A stretch of 23,582 nucleotides of DNA from Anaerolinea sp. (lineage in GTDB: Bacteria; Chloroflexota; Anaerolineae; Anaerolineales; Anaerolineaceae): NCBI GenBank assembly GCA_013824385.1, contig PNNU01000007.1:1-23582 (forward strand), given 5' to 3'. Position 1 is the first letter of the stretch, and each line of letters starts with the position of its first letter. Below the pieces are notes generated by a model. It saw only the letters and a list, made by a program, of their open reading frames with translations. It ran no database searches and was not told where the DNA came from. The translations under genes were made by a program, and so were the position numbers. Of the stretch, positions 1-7,363 are shown piece after piece.

Positions 1-136
1 TATAATTTTTTAGCAGACAATAGACAGTTATGAAATTGGATTATTCCTGGCGAACCCTAACCTTCGTCAACATGGAAAGTTGTTAGTGATTCGTTCCACC
101 ATGATTTCGCGCCAGATACCCGGAAAACCAAATTTT
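1..136. other. non-coding upstream stretch
   Basis: No convincing gene, RNA or repeat is seen here. The stretch precedes the first copy of the repeated promoter-leader module. Any upstream gene lies outside the window. Confidence 0.5.
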
Positions 137-138
137 AT

Positions 139-173
139 CCCCCCTGGGATAGGCCTTTCCCACCTGTTATACT
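139..173 (+). promoter_or_regulatory. repeated module copy 1: promoter/operator box
   Basis: A box with six C residues then TGGGATA (139-151) lies 16 bases before TATACT (168-173), which is preceded by TG to give an extended -10. The ATCCC...GGGAT arms form a short inverted repeat, so the box could be an operator or a non-standard -35 element. Three further copies in this window share box, spacing and orientation, always ahead of an operon. Transcription should begin near 180. That it is a promoter is inferred from this layout. Confidence 0.7.
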
Positions 174-215
174 CAGTTTAGATAAACAACCGAATATCCC
201 TATCCATAATCGTTA

Positions 216-258
216 GCCGGACAAATCCTTCTGGAATTGGAAATTGTCCGGCTTTTTT
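216..258 (+). terminator. repeated module copy 1: leader hairpin (attenuator)
   Basis: GCCGGACAA (216-224) pairs perfectly with TTGTCCGGC (244-252) and is followed by six T residues, the form of an intrinsic terminator. It lies between the predicted promoter and the first gene at 297, so it would stop transcripts at about 79 nt unless antiterminated. The loop carries CCTTCTGG (CCNNCWGG in all four copies). The unpaired ATCGTT just upstream of the stem is also conserved. Confidence 0.75.
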
Positions 259-296
259 AATTTAATCCACCTAAACAAGGTGAAACAGGAGGATCC

Positions 297-1178
297 ATGA
301 CCATATTAATCCCCGTGGTGGGATTGTTATGCACCACCCTGGTGCTCTTATTGTGGTATCCAAAGCCAACCCGAACCGGTAAACTGGCAGATCTTTACAC
401 CGTCGATTCTGCCCGGACCTTATCCTCTTTCGACCAGAAATCCTTGGATTACAAGCTACTCGCAGCTGGATTACCAATGAAACCCGTCACATTTCGCCTG
501 CTTTGTGTTGCAGCCGGAATAGGTGGTGCTGTGATCACCTGGTTATTCTTGCCGGGGTTACCCGCCATCGTGGTGGGTGGAATTGTTTTTTATGTTCCAG
601 GAGCGTGGTTGGATGATCGGGTAAAGAGCCGCGGACGCAAAATTGACCAATTACTGCCGATCGGCATTGGCCGAATCGCTGCCGGCCTCCTGGCGGGTGG
701 CTCAGTTCCCGATGTACTTCAACAAGTTGGGGACTCGTTGGAAATCGAAAGGACTAATCCCCTTACTCCTGAGTTCGTTCTGACGGCGTCAGAAATGCGC
801 ATCAAGGATCGTGTGGAAGCTTTGCGTGGTCTGGCTTCTCGCAGCCCATCCGTCTCACTATCCAATCTTGCACAACTGCTGGAAGGGTATACAGAATCCG
901 GTGGACGCGCCTATACAGGTGTCTTGATGGACATCTCAATGCGGGTTCAGCAAATCCTGATTGCTCGAAATCGTGCCCAGGCGAAAGCCGGGGATTCGCT
1001 GGTTTCCGCAAAAGTCCTTCCAGCCGTCCTGGTTCTCATCCTGGTTTATCTCAGTCAGGATCCGATGGTTCGAGCATCGCTCAATGCTATTCCTGTGCAA
1101 ATTGTCATTGGGGTAACGATGGCAGCAATGGTATTCGGCTATGTCATCATTCGATCCATGATTATGGAGGCTGTGTAA
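297..1178 (+). CDS. TadB-like inner-membrane platform protein (type II secretion F domain)
   Basis: This 293-residue protein has the layout of TadB/GspF proteins, the membrane platform on which the TadA ATPase acts during Tad (Flp) pilus assembly. An N-terminal membrane segment (about 3-20) is followed by a pair near 66-105, a soluble helical region (about 110-235) with the charged T2SSF-like stretch, and two C-terminal membrane segments (about 240-288). The start is supported by CAGGAGG just upstream. It is the first gene after module copy 1 and abuts the TadC-like gene without a gap. Assignment rests on topology, length and pairing; no catalytic motif is expected. A second pair of this kind lies at 7360-9083. 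Confidence 0.78.
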   Translation: MTILIPVVGLLCTTLVLLLWYPKPTRTGKLADLYTVDSARTLSSFDQKSLDYKLLAAGLPMKPVTFRLLCVAAGIGGAVITWLFLPGLPAIVVGGIVFYVPGAWLDDRVKSRGRKIDQLLPIGIGRIAAGLLAGGSVPDVLQQVGDSLEIERTNPLTPEFVLTASEMRIKDRVEALRGLASRSPSVSLSNLAQLLEGYTESGGRAYTGVLMDISMRVQQILIARNRAQAKAGDSLVSAKVLPAVLVLILVYLSQDPMVRASLNAIPVQIVIGVTMAAMVFGYVIIRSMIMEAV

Positions 1179-2039
1179 ATGACAACTCTGATTTACCTGA
1201 CTGGAATCGCTGTGTTTGCCCTGGTGATCTACCTGACTCTCGAGCTAGCTCCAGCGACACCCACCGGGCGTCTGGCTGAAACACTGACACCTGCCGATGG
1301 GGTTGTTCTGAACGGTTGGCGCAGATCTCTCTCACCCTTAGATAAACCAGTTTCCAAATGGACGCCGGCTGGGCTGCTGCGTCAGACTCGCGCCGATCTG
1401 TATTGGGCGCAGATTGGGGATCGGTGGAATGATTGGAATGAAGTGCAGTTCACCTCTTTGCGGGTGGCTTTGGCTGTCGCTGGATTTGGGCTGGGAATGG
1501 TCGCAACCGGTGAACCGGTGTTTGCGCTGATTGGTGGCCTGGTTGGTTTTCAATACCCAGCTATGGCAATGGGCGGCATCGCTCGACGCTACCGCCGACT
1601 ATTCATTTCTCAACTACCGGAATATGTCCAACTGGTTTCTGCCCAGATGTCTGCCAATGTATCGATGGAAGAAGCCCTTCGGCGAACTTCTCAGGCGCAG
1701 AGCCTGGCAGGAAAGTGGATGCGTCGTGTGCTCCAGATGGCTCAAGGACGTGATCTGATCGAGCAGATGCAGCGCGAGGCGCAGGAAGCGCATTTGCCTG
1801 AATTGATTGGTATGTCGGTACAACTGGAATTTATTCGCCGTGGCACAGCTCAACAGGAACTGATGGGACAACTGGCCACCAGTATTGCTGCGGATTATAT
1901 TGGCAGCGCCGAGCAACGCGCAGAAAAAGTAGGTTCGGAACTGGTAATTCCCATGGTAGTTTTTTACTTTCTACCCTTCCTGGTGACCCTTCTGGCTGTC
2001 ATTGGCTGGCCGATTGTTCAGAATATGGGCGGAATGTGA
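1179..2039 (+). CDS. TadC-like inner-membrane platform protein (type II secretion F domain)
   Basis: This 286-residue partner of the preceding protein has a membrane segment at about 4-22, a second hydrophobic block near 88-130, a cytoplasmic T2SSF helical region (about 140-240, containing LPEYVQLVSAQMSANVSMEE) and a final membrane segment near 250-280. TadC proteins heterodimerise with TadB in the pilus base. Its ATG follows the TadB-like stop directly, and the next gene begins with a TGATG overlap, so the genes are translationally coupled. The order TadB then TadC and the neighbouring TadZ-like ATPase make the pilus role likely. Which substrate this pair serves, as opposed to the pair at 7360-9083, cannot be seen from sequence. 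Confidence 0.78.
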   Translation: MTTLIYLTGIAVFALVIYLTLELAPATPTGRLAETLTPADGVVLNGWRRSLSPLDKPVSKWTPAGLLRQTRADLYWAQIGDRWNDWNEVQFTSLRVALAVAGFGLGMVATGEPVFALIGGLVGFQYPAMAMGGIARRYRRLFISQLPEYVQLVSAQMSANVSMEEALRRTSQAQSLAGKWMRRVLQMAQGRDLIEQMQREAQEAHLPELIGMSVQLEFIRRGTAQQELMGQLATSIAADYIGSAEQRAEKVGSELVIPMVVFYFLPFLVTLLAVIGWPIVQNMGGM

Positions 2040-2641
2040 TGCTCGCCAACTCCCTTAAATTCCTCCGGGAGAGTTCCGGCCGTTTGCGCGATTTGGCAGG
2101 TTTTTCCTTTTTTGCTTTCGCGGCATTGGTTTCTATTGATGCGGCGTGGGATCACCCATCCGTTTTGGCCTGGTTATATACCTCCCATAACTTTATGCTG
2201 GCGTTCTTTTATGCCCGGCGGCAGCCGGCAAAAAGGTATGATCGCACTGGTTTATGGCTGGGGATGATCGCCGCGTTTTTACCAACCTTTTCAACATCAG
2301 GAAGTGCACCCTGGTATTTGTTGGTTCCAGCTTTGGCTAGTTATGGATTGATCCTTTGGTCTTTAGTCACATTGGGAGCTCGTTTTGGAATTGCCCCTGC
2401 AGACCGTGGATTAACATGTCAGGGTCCTTATCGCATTCTGCGTCACCCGATGTATCTGGGAGAATTGGTCTTTCGTGTGGCGATGGTATTTTGCTCTCCC
2501 AACCTGCTATTCGCGGGATTAATGGCCTTAACCCTGGTAGTTATCCAGTGCTGGCGCATTCTTCGAGAAGAAAAGATGATCGATGGATACACCTGTTATA
2601 CCCGCGTCGTTCCCTGGCGGTTAGTACCCGGACTCTGGTGA
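2039..2641 (+). CDS. isoprenylcysteine carboxyl methyltransferase-like membrane protein (ICMT/PEMT family)
   Basis: About 200 residues with several hydrophobic segments and the family signature in the C-terminal half: GPYRILRHPMYLGEL, then EE...Y..Y and a terminal VPWRLVPG. These residues form the S-adenosylmethionine-binding part of the ICMT/PEMT fold, so the protein probably methylates a membrane lipid or a protein terminus. The ATG at 2039 overlaps the preceding TGA (TGATG); a GTG at 2036 is the alternative start. Its place between tad genes is unusual. One idea is modification of pilin or of a membrane lipid near the pilus base, but the sequence does not show the substrate. Confidence 0.72.
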   Translation: MLANSLKFLRESSGRLRDLAGFSFFAFAALVSIDAAWDHPSVLAWLYTSHNFMLAFFYARRQPAKRYDRTGLWLGMIAAFLPTFSTSGSAPWYLLVPALASYGLILWSLVTLGARFGIAPADRGLTCQGPYRILRHPMYLGELVFRVAMVFCSPNLLFAGLMALTLVVIQCWRILREEKMIDGYTCYTRVVPWRLVPGLW

Positions 2642-2646
2642 GGCAA

Positions 2647-2976
2647 ATGCACCAATTCTCTAACACACTTTTCGGGTTGGCTTTAGGCAGTGCATTGATG
2701 ATGAAATCCTTCGCAGTCCAGGATGAACTGGTTGGATTGGCAGTTTTCAGTGTCCTGTTATCTGCCATTCTGACCAATTTCATGTGGATTCGGTCCGTAG
2801 GAATTGCCGGGATCAGTGGTTTATCCCTCGTGTATATGAAGTTGGGTGGAAGCTCTTTACCGGGAACGATCTTGACAGTCATTATTGCTGTTTTACTATC
2901 GTCCGCAGTTCTTTTTGCAATTTATGCGGATATATCCATTTCAAAACAAGGAGAAGAAAAGAAACATGAAGTTTAG
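2647..2976 (+). CDS. small integral membrane protein of unknown function
   Basis: A 109-residue protein with three or four hydrophobic segments (roughly residues 6-20, 26-42, 47-62 and 70-92) and a charged C-terminal tail rich in K and E. It is not recognised as a known family. The start chosen is the ATG six bases after the methyltransferase-like stop; a longer reading in this frame would lie on top of that gene. It ends 11 bases inside the TadZ-like gene, so it sits in a coupled operon and may be an accessory membrane factor of the pilus machine. CpaA/TadV activity is unlikely because the paired aspartates are missing. Confidence 0.6.
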   Translation: MHQFSNTLFGLALGSALMMKSFAVQDELVGLAVFSVLLSAILTNFMWIRSVGIAGISGLSLVYMKLGGSSLPGTILTVIIAVLLSSAVLFAIYADISISKQGEEKKHEV

Positions 2977-3946
2977 CCTTTCAAATTTACTCAAAATGAA
3001 TACTGAACCATCACTGGTGGTCTTACTCGGTGCTCAGAAGCCCAATCAAGATGTACTGGATGCACTCTCAAGAAACAGTGATCTAACCGTGCGAGAAGCC
3101 TTTACTACTCGTGGTGTACTTCAAGATTTGCCAGGAGTTCACCTGGTGATCCTCGATGAGCTCATTTCCCTACCGGATACATCCAATGAAGTACTTCACC
3201 GTGCGCTCGAAATGAGCAGCATCCCGATGGTATCGCAAGAAGGGTTTTTGGCTGATCCAAATGAATGGTTGGGCCGTGCTCGTTTGACAAATGCGAAAAG
3301 AATTTCTTTTTTACCCGCGCGCCAGATTAACTTGGTGAACTGGTCAGGAGGGGTTGGCAAAACCACCCTGGCGATGGCAATTTGCAAACGGTTTGTGCAG
3401 CGTACTGGACTGCCAGCAGCGCTGCTCGAACTCAGTATGGGAGGCAGTGCTTTACATGCCCGCATTACGCATGATTTACCTGAATTTTTCAGTATTGCAA
3501 CTCATAAAGAAGAACCCGCGCTCTGGTATGGCGTTAGCCTTTACCCAATGGACGGGCGTACCATCGATGTGCTGTGGGGTGAAGATTCGGAAGGTGTTCG
3601 TAAGGTTTTGGCAGAGATTCGCCGTAAGCATACATTGTTTGTGGTGGATTGTTTTCCTGGTCACCCACTCTTTCCAGAGCTATCGAAACCCATGCCTGGG
3701 TTGGTCAATTTGGTCGTAACTTCCCCGCGCGACGATTCTATTTTGCAAGCCCGGCGTTTAATGAGTGAAGTATCAGAGCCTTCCCACTTGGTACTGAACA
3801 TGACCAAATCTTTGGCTGATCGCACAGAGTCGGGCGTATCTGTTGTGCTTCCCTATAACGAAAACTGGGCGCAATCCTCTGACCCGCGTTTGGCAGATCC
3901 AATACTGGAACTGGTTTATAAGGGCTGGAAAGCGAAGGGAAAATGA
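2966..3946 (+). CDS. TadZ/CpaE-like MinD/ParA-family ATPase
   Basis: A 326-residue protein. Residues about 18-100 resemble the receiver-like N-terminal domain of CpaE/TadZ (hydrophobic strand LVVLLGA, then LVILDE). The ATPase domain has a deviant Walker A, SGGVGKTT at 127-134, and a Walker B-like strand LFVVDCFPG later on. In Tad systems this ATPase localises the assembly machine at the membrane. The ATG at 2966 is preferred, with AAGGAG 12 bases upstream; a longer reading starting at 2885 would overlap the previous gene. The gene ends the first operon. Sequence C-terminal to the Walker B is short and poorly conserved, so TadZ-like is safer than a precise symbol. Confidence 0.72.
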   Translation: MKFSLSNLLKMNTEPSLVVLLGAQKPNQDVLDALSRNSDLTVREAFTTRGVLQDLPGVHLVILDELISLPDTSNEVLHRALEMSSIPMVSQEGFLADPNEWLGRARLTNAKRISFLPARQINLVNWSGGVGKTTLAMAICKRFVQRTGLPAALLELSMGGSALHARITHDLPEFFSIATHKEEPALWYGVSLYPMDGRTIDVLWGEDSEGVRKVLAEIRRKHTLFVVDCFPGHPLFPELSKPMPGLVNLVVTSPRDDSILQARRLMSEVSEPSHLVLNMTKSLADRTESGVSVVLPYNENWAQSSDPRLADPILELVYKGWKAKGK

Positions 3947-4148
3947 TAAAAACCTGAAATTGTGAGAAGTAATTTAAGCATGGGATTTTCAAGTCGAAGG
4001 CAAGCTTTATTTTGTGAAATAACGGTTGTGTTTGATTTTAGGTTAATTAAGCTATAGGTTAGGTGGCCTAAAATCGATTTTCCGATAGAAGCTTATCATT
4101 TCACAATAGAAGCAACCTACGATTGGCTAGATTATGAAAGCAAACAAA
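3947..4148. repeat. intergenic region with nested inverted repeats
   Basis: The stretch between the TadZ-like gene and module copy 2 has no plausible gene. It holds two nested inverted repeats: TTGTGAAAT at 4012-4020 with ATTTCACAA at 4098-4106, and inside them GATTTTAGG at 4034-4042 with CCTAAAATC at 4067-4075. A further short one (GATAGAAGCTTATC) lies at about 4084-4097. No T-run follows the arms, so this is not an ordinary intrinsic terminator. It could be a cruciform, a protein-binding dyad or the remnant of a small inverted-repeat element. Confidence 0.5.
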
Positions 4149-4150
4149 AT

Positions 4151-4184
4151 CCCCCTGGGATAAGACTTCCCAGATTGATAAACT
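4151..4184 (+). promoter_or_regulatory. repeated module copy 2: promoter/operator box
   Basis: CCCCCTGGGATAA begins at 4151. The -10-like TAAACT (4179-4184), preceded by TTGA, lies 16 bases after GGGATA, the same spacing as copies 1 and 4. A second AT-rich hexamer, GATAAT at 4185-4190, is an alternative -10. The arms ATCCC and GGGAT with three bases between form a perfect inverted repeat here. Confidence 0.7.
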
Positions 4185-4231
4185 GATAATAGAAAACAGC
4201 CGAATATTCTTTTTATTCCATTCAATCGTTG

Positions 4232-4269
4232 GCCGGACAAAACCATCAGGGTAACTTGTTCGGCTTTTT
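4232..4269 (+). terminator. repeated module copy 2: leader hairpin (attenuator)
   Basis: GCCGGACAA (4232-4240) pairs with TTGTTCGGC (4256-4264), one pair being G-U, followed by TTTTT. The loop holds CCATCAGG. The conserved AATCGTT precedes the stem. A CGAATAT...TATTC inverted repeat lies further 5' in the leader (about 4201-4219). The cpaB start codon follows 26 bases after the T-run. Confidence 0.75.
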
Positions 4270-4295
4270 ATTTAAATCCAATTAAGGAGTAAGTC

Positions 4296-5006
4296 ATGAA
4301 CCGCGTCACCCAATTCATTATTGGTTTGATCGCCATCGCACTAGCCTTGGGAGCAGGATTCTACGGTCGCAATTTGTATCTCAAAGAAGTCTCCACTTAC
4401 CAGGTGCCTGTGCCGGTCAATGCAATCCCTTCCTACACCATTCTCAGAGCGGATTTATTCCAGATGCGTGAAATGCCGCGCACGATGGAATCTTTGCCTT
4501 ATTACCAGTCGATCCAAGACCTGGATGGAATGATCAGCGCTGTTCCGCTTCCGGCTGGCCTGCCCATCGCACAAGTAAACGCTGTACCTGTTGCGCAGTT
4601 TCGTCTGGCAGAGGCTGAGAATGAAGTGCTTTCTATCCCAGTTGAGCCTGTATCCGCAGTGGGTGGCCAGATCCGGATTGGGGAGCGCGTCAATCTTTAC
4701 CAGGTATCACCAGAAAAGACTGATGCAATTAATTCGGACAATTCAGTGAATAAGCAGCCCGAGTTTACGGTAGACCTCATTGCCGGCAGCGTTCTGGTTG
4801 TAGATGTACGTAATGCACAAGGCGTGGCCGCTGAAACAGGTCAAAAAAGTGATGGCAATTCAACCTTCAATAGCAGCCCACAAACTGAGCAGGTTCAGAT
4901 TCTGACATTGGCAGTAAAGCCAGAAGCAGTTGATGGCATCCTGAATGCTGTCGCAAACGCCAAAAAACAAGGAGGGTTGTTATGGACAACGCTAGCAACT
5001 CCGTAG
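4296..5006 (+). CDS. Flp pilus assembly protein CpaB/RcpC-like
   Basis: This 236-residue protein has an N-terminal membrane anchor (about 5-24) followed by an SAF-type domain (about 38-105, containing the VPVNAIPSYTIL strand and the LPAGLPI turn) and a C-terminal CpaB/RcpC-like region. CpaB proteins lie outside the membrane and are needed for Tad pilus assembly; in diderms they work with the secretin, which is absent here. It is the first gene behind module copy 2, with AAGGAGTAAGTC before the ATG. Its last 25 bases overlap tadA. The family call is good; its exact role without a secretin is unknown. Confidence 0.78.
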   Translation: MNRVTQFIIGLIAIALALGAGFYGRNLYLKEVSTYQVPVPVNAIPSYTILRADLFQMREMPRTMESLPYYQSIQDLDGMISAVPLPAGLPIAQVNAVPVAQFRLAEAENEVLSIPVEPVSAVGGQIRIGERVNLYQVSPEKTDAINSDNSVNKQPEFTVDLIAGSVLVVDVRNAQGVAAETGQKSDGNSTFNSSPQTEQVQILTLAVKPEAVDGILNAVANAKKQGGLLWTTLATP

Positions 5007-6316
5007 GCAAAACATTACAACCTCCGCTGGTGCATCCACTGGACCAGAATGATTTGAAACTGATCGAACGCGTTCGTGAAGAACTGGTCAAGCGAGGTAT
5101 AAACCCACCTTCCTGGCGCGAAACCGATCTAGAAAAGCGCCGCCGCTTCTTTGATGAAGTTCGCTCGATCCTCATCGACCAAGGAGAAAATCGTACAGCG
5201 GTTAACCGAAATGCTCAAATTGTTACAGACGCCTTATCAGGTGTTGGCTTGCTGGATCAACTTCTCCGCGATCCGTATGTGGAGGAGATCTTCGTTCGCA
5301 ACGGGCATGTGGCGGTCGAATATGATGGGACTTTCCACCATCTGGGAAAACTGGCAGATGATAGCTATTTCGAAAACCTTGCCGTTCATGTTGCCGATCA
5401 AGGTGGGGCTACCCTGCGTGGCGACCGTCCGGCTGTTCTGATCGACCTACCAGGTGGGGAACGCTTTACAGCGATCGTTCCGCGTCTGTCCTCAGAGGGA
5501 ACCGCCATTAATATCCGTACATTTGGCCGGCGGGTACGAACCTTGGAAGAGATGGAAAAGACCGGGACCTTTGCCAGGCGTAATCTTTCTTTGTCCGGAA
5601 CTCTGACTGATATTTTTAACCCCGAACAACAAGTCCGTATCCAGAATCTGCAAAATGCCCCTGATCGATTTCTAGCCTGGCTGGTAGCTACTCTATCTGG
5701 GAGTCTAATGATTGCCGGGGAAATGGGATCTGGGAAGACCACCTTGTTAAATGCTTTATCAGGGTTTTTACCTACGACTGCACCCTTAGCTGCCCTGGAA
5801 ACTTTTCGCGAGTTGGAAATCCAACATCCTTTTTTACTGCGAGCTGTTGCTCCTGCCGAACTTCCACCAGGAACTCCGGGAGTATCGCTGGATTGGGTTT
5901 TGAATGTCATTTATACCCGCATGAATCCGGCTGCCATTCTGGTGGGAGAGGTTGTGGGACCTGAAGCATTACAGTTCTTGAAAGCAACCTGCCTGGGGCG
6001 AAAAGCACTTACTACTATCCATGGTGGAACTGTGGAAGAAGCTTTAATGCGCCTGGAGCAACTGGCATTGGCCTCCGCTCCGGAATTAGGGTTGGACGCT
6101 GTCCGTTCTATGGTAGCCATGGGATTGGATGTAGTTGCTTTAATGGGGCGGGTCAATCAATCCGGTCGTGTTCAACGCACCCTGCAAGCCATTGCCGTGA
6201 TTCAAGGATTGGATGAGCATGGAAATTATTGCTTGGATTATCTGTATCGAGCAGAGGGCGAGCAGAGTGTGCCAGTTTTTGAAAAAGCATTCCAAACCAT
6301 GGAGGAATTGGCATGA
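4982..6316 (+). CDS. tadA: TadA/CpaF-family secretion ATPase
   Basis: This 444-residue hexameric motor ATPase powers Tad pilus extension and probably retraction. Walker A is GEMGSGKT at 246-253. An aspartate-box-like stretch ALETFRELEIQHP and the Walker B region AILVGEVVGPEALQFL follow, then a TIHGG histidine motif. The N-terminal 200 residues match the CpaF N-terminal domain. The start is fixed by AGGAGG seven bases upstream, inside the end of cpaB. It is the only secretion-type ATPase in the window although there are two TadB/TadC-like pairs. The stop overlaps the next ATG (ATGA). Confidence 0.9.
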   Translation: MDNASNSVGKTLQPPLVHPLDQNDLKLIERVREELVKRGINPPSWRETDLEKRRRFFDEVRSILIDQGENRTAVNRNAQIVTDALSGVGLLDQLLRDPYVEEIFVRNGHVAVEYDGTFHHLGKLADDSYFENLAVHVADQGGATLRGDRPAVLIDLPGGERFTAIVPRLSSEGTAINIRTFGRRVRTLEEMEKTGTFARRNLSLSGTLTDIFNPEQQVRIQNLQNAPDRFLAWLVATLSGSLMIAGEMGSGKTTLLNALSGFLPTTAPLAALETFRELEIQHPFLLRAVAPAELPPGTPGVSLDWVLNVIYTRMNPAAILVGEVVGPEALQFLKATCLGRKALTTIHGGTVEEALMRLEQLALASAPELGLDAVRSMVAMGLDVVALMGRVNQSGRVQRTLQAIAVIQGLDEHGNYCLDYLYRAEGEQSVPVFEKAFQTMEELA

Positions 6317-6969
6317 ATCGGAAGATTATAAAACAAATATTGATCATCTTGGCGTTTTTTATTCTGATTGGGATTGTCTTTGGATTAACCAGGTTGAAAA
6401 GATCGGCACCCACAGATCCTGTTCCTACTCCGATAGAGGTGGCAGAGGATCTTCTGCAAGAAAATCAAGAAATTGAGTTCAAGCTGCGTAACGCACCCTG
6501 GCAAGGGCTGCGCTATATCAGCGGACAAAAAGAATGGCGCTTTTATGGTGTTGCCGGAGAAACCAAGCAGATTGACTTAATCGATCCGATGAAACTGGTG
6601 AAAGTCTATTATCTCGAATCGGATGGTGATATCAGTTTCACCTGGGTGACGACAGAAATTCAATTTCCAGGCAAACCGGTCCTTTCACTCGCAACTCAAC
6701 CTATTCAAGAGGACCAGTTAATCGCTGTGCAACTCAAAGGTGATTATGTCAACCAGAACGGTGTGTTCTGGGAGGACTGCGATTCGGATTACTGCCACCT
6801 GGCGCAGATGATTGACACCATCCTTGTGCTGGATGACCTGGGTACCGGCATCTCCAATGGCTTCATCCGTTATGGTTGGGAGCCACCAACTTACCCGATG
6901 TACGGTTTCCTGTGCTGGCAGATTGAACTTGCAGATCTTCCGCAGGGGTTCGCTTCAACTTTGAAATAA
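6313..6969 (+). CDS. membrane-anchored extracytoplasmic protein, unknown
   Basis: A 218-residue protein with an N-terminal membrane anchor (about 6-25, positive residues on the cytoplasmic side) and a polar extracytoplasmic part rich in beta-type sequence. Three cysteines cluster in the C-terminal half (DCDSDYCH and, later, LCWQ), which could form a disulfide. No family is recognised. It is coupled to tadA by ATGA, and AAGGAGG precedes the next gene, so it belongs to the pilus operon and is probably an accessory assembly or surface factor. Confidence 0.6.
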   Translation: MNRKIIKQILIILAFFILIGIVFGLTRLKRSAPTDPVPTPIEVAEDLLQENQEIEFKLRNAPWQGLRYISGQKEWRFYGVAGETKQIDLIDPMKLVKVYYLESDGDISFTWVTTEIQFPGKPVLSLATQPIQEDQLIAVQLKGDYVNQNGVFWEDCDSDYCHLAQMIDTILVLDDLGTGISNGFIRYGWEPPTYPMYGFLCWQIELADLPQGFASTLK

Positions 6970-6979
6970 AGGAGGGTGT

Positions 6980-7363
6980 ATGCAACCTTGCGAAACCATC
7001 CAAATCATCCCACTACGGGAGTATTTCGAACATCCTATCCCTCATATGATTCTCTATTGCCCAGTCTGTGGAGCTTCGTATAAATTATCCTCTTCTCACG
7101 TGCTGCGAATTTTGGATAAATACAGGCAAGTTCTTCACAATAGCACATGCCGAAGGTTGGCTTCACAGAAATTTGAAATTGATCCAGAGGAATTACATCA
7201 GTTAGTTTGGGAAATCCCTGTTGCCGAAATCGCTAACCTGTATGGTGTTTCCAAAAAGGTCGTTGAAAAGCGTTGTCGAGCATTCGGGATTCCTAAACCC
7301 TCGCGAGATTATTGGTCAAAATCAGAAAGTATCAGAGAACTTACACTGGAGGACCAGGGATGA
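6980..7363 (+). CDS. putative DNA-binding protein: zinc-finger-like N-terminus plus HTH
   Basis: A 127-residue protein. C27-P-V-C30 with H53 and C57 could bind zinc. Residues about 78-112 form a helix-turn-helix (IANLYGVSKKVVEKRCRAFG followed by IPKPSRDYW), a motif common in small DNA-binding proteins. It sits inside the tad operon between an anchored protein and the second TadB-like gene, with AAGGAGG before its ATG, and its stop overlaps the next start (ATGA). It is the only obvious DNA-binding protein in the pilus operons and so a candidate regulator of the repeated module boxes, but nothing in the sequence proves this. Confidence 0.6.
   Translation: MQPCETIQIIPLREYFEHPIPHMILYCPVCGASYKLSSSHVLRILDKYRQVLHNSTCRRLASQKFEIDPEELHQLVWEIPVAEIANLYGVSKKVVEKRCRAFGIPKPSRDYWSKSESIRELTLEDQG

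Noticed and set aside
216..258. Known riboswitch class (c-di-GMP, SAM, fluoride, preQ1, guanidine) for the module leader
   Set aside because: None of the consensus cores I know is present. Only a covariance search could settle it.
1614..1916. Minus-strand open frame of 100 codons inside the TadC-like gene
   Set aside because: It is a shadow of the + strand gene without ribosome binding site or recognisable protein pattern. The same applies to other antisense frames, such as 5398-5910.
2356..2646. Long N-terminal extension of the small membrane protein at 2647
   Set aside because: It lies wholly within the ICMT-like gene in another frame and gives no sensible protein.
4232..4269. Module hairpins as attC-like or integron sites
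   Set aside because: They have a promoter-like upstream part, T-runs, and lie 5' of operons with fixed orientation. No integrase or RGTTRRRY-type core site is seen.
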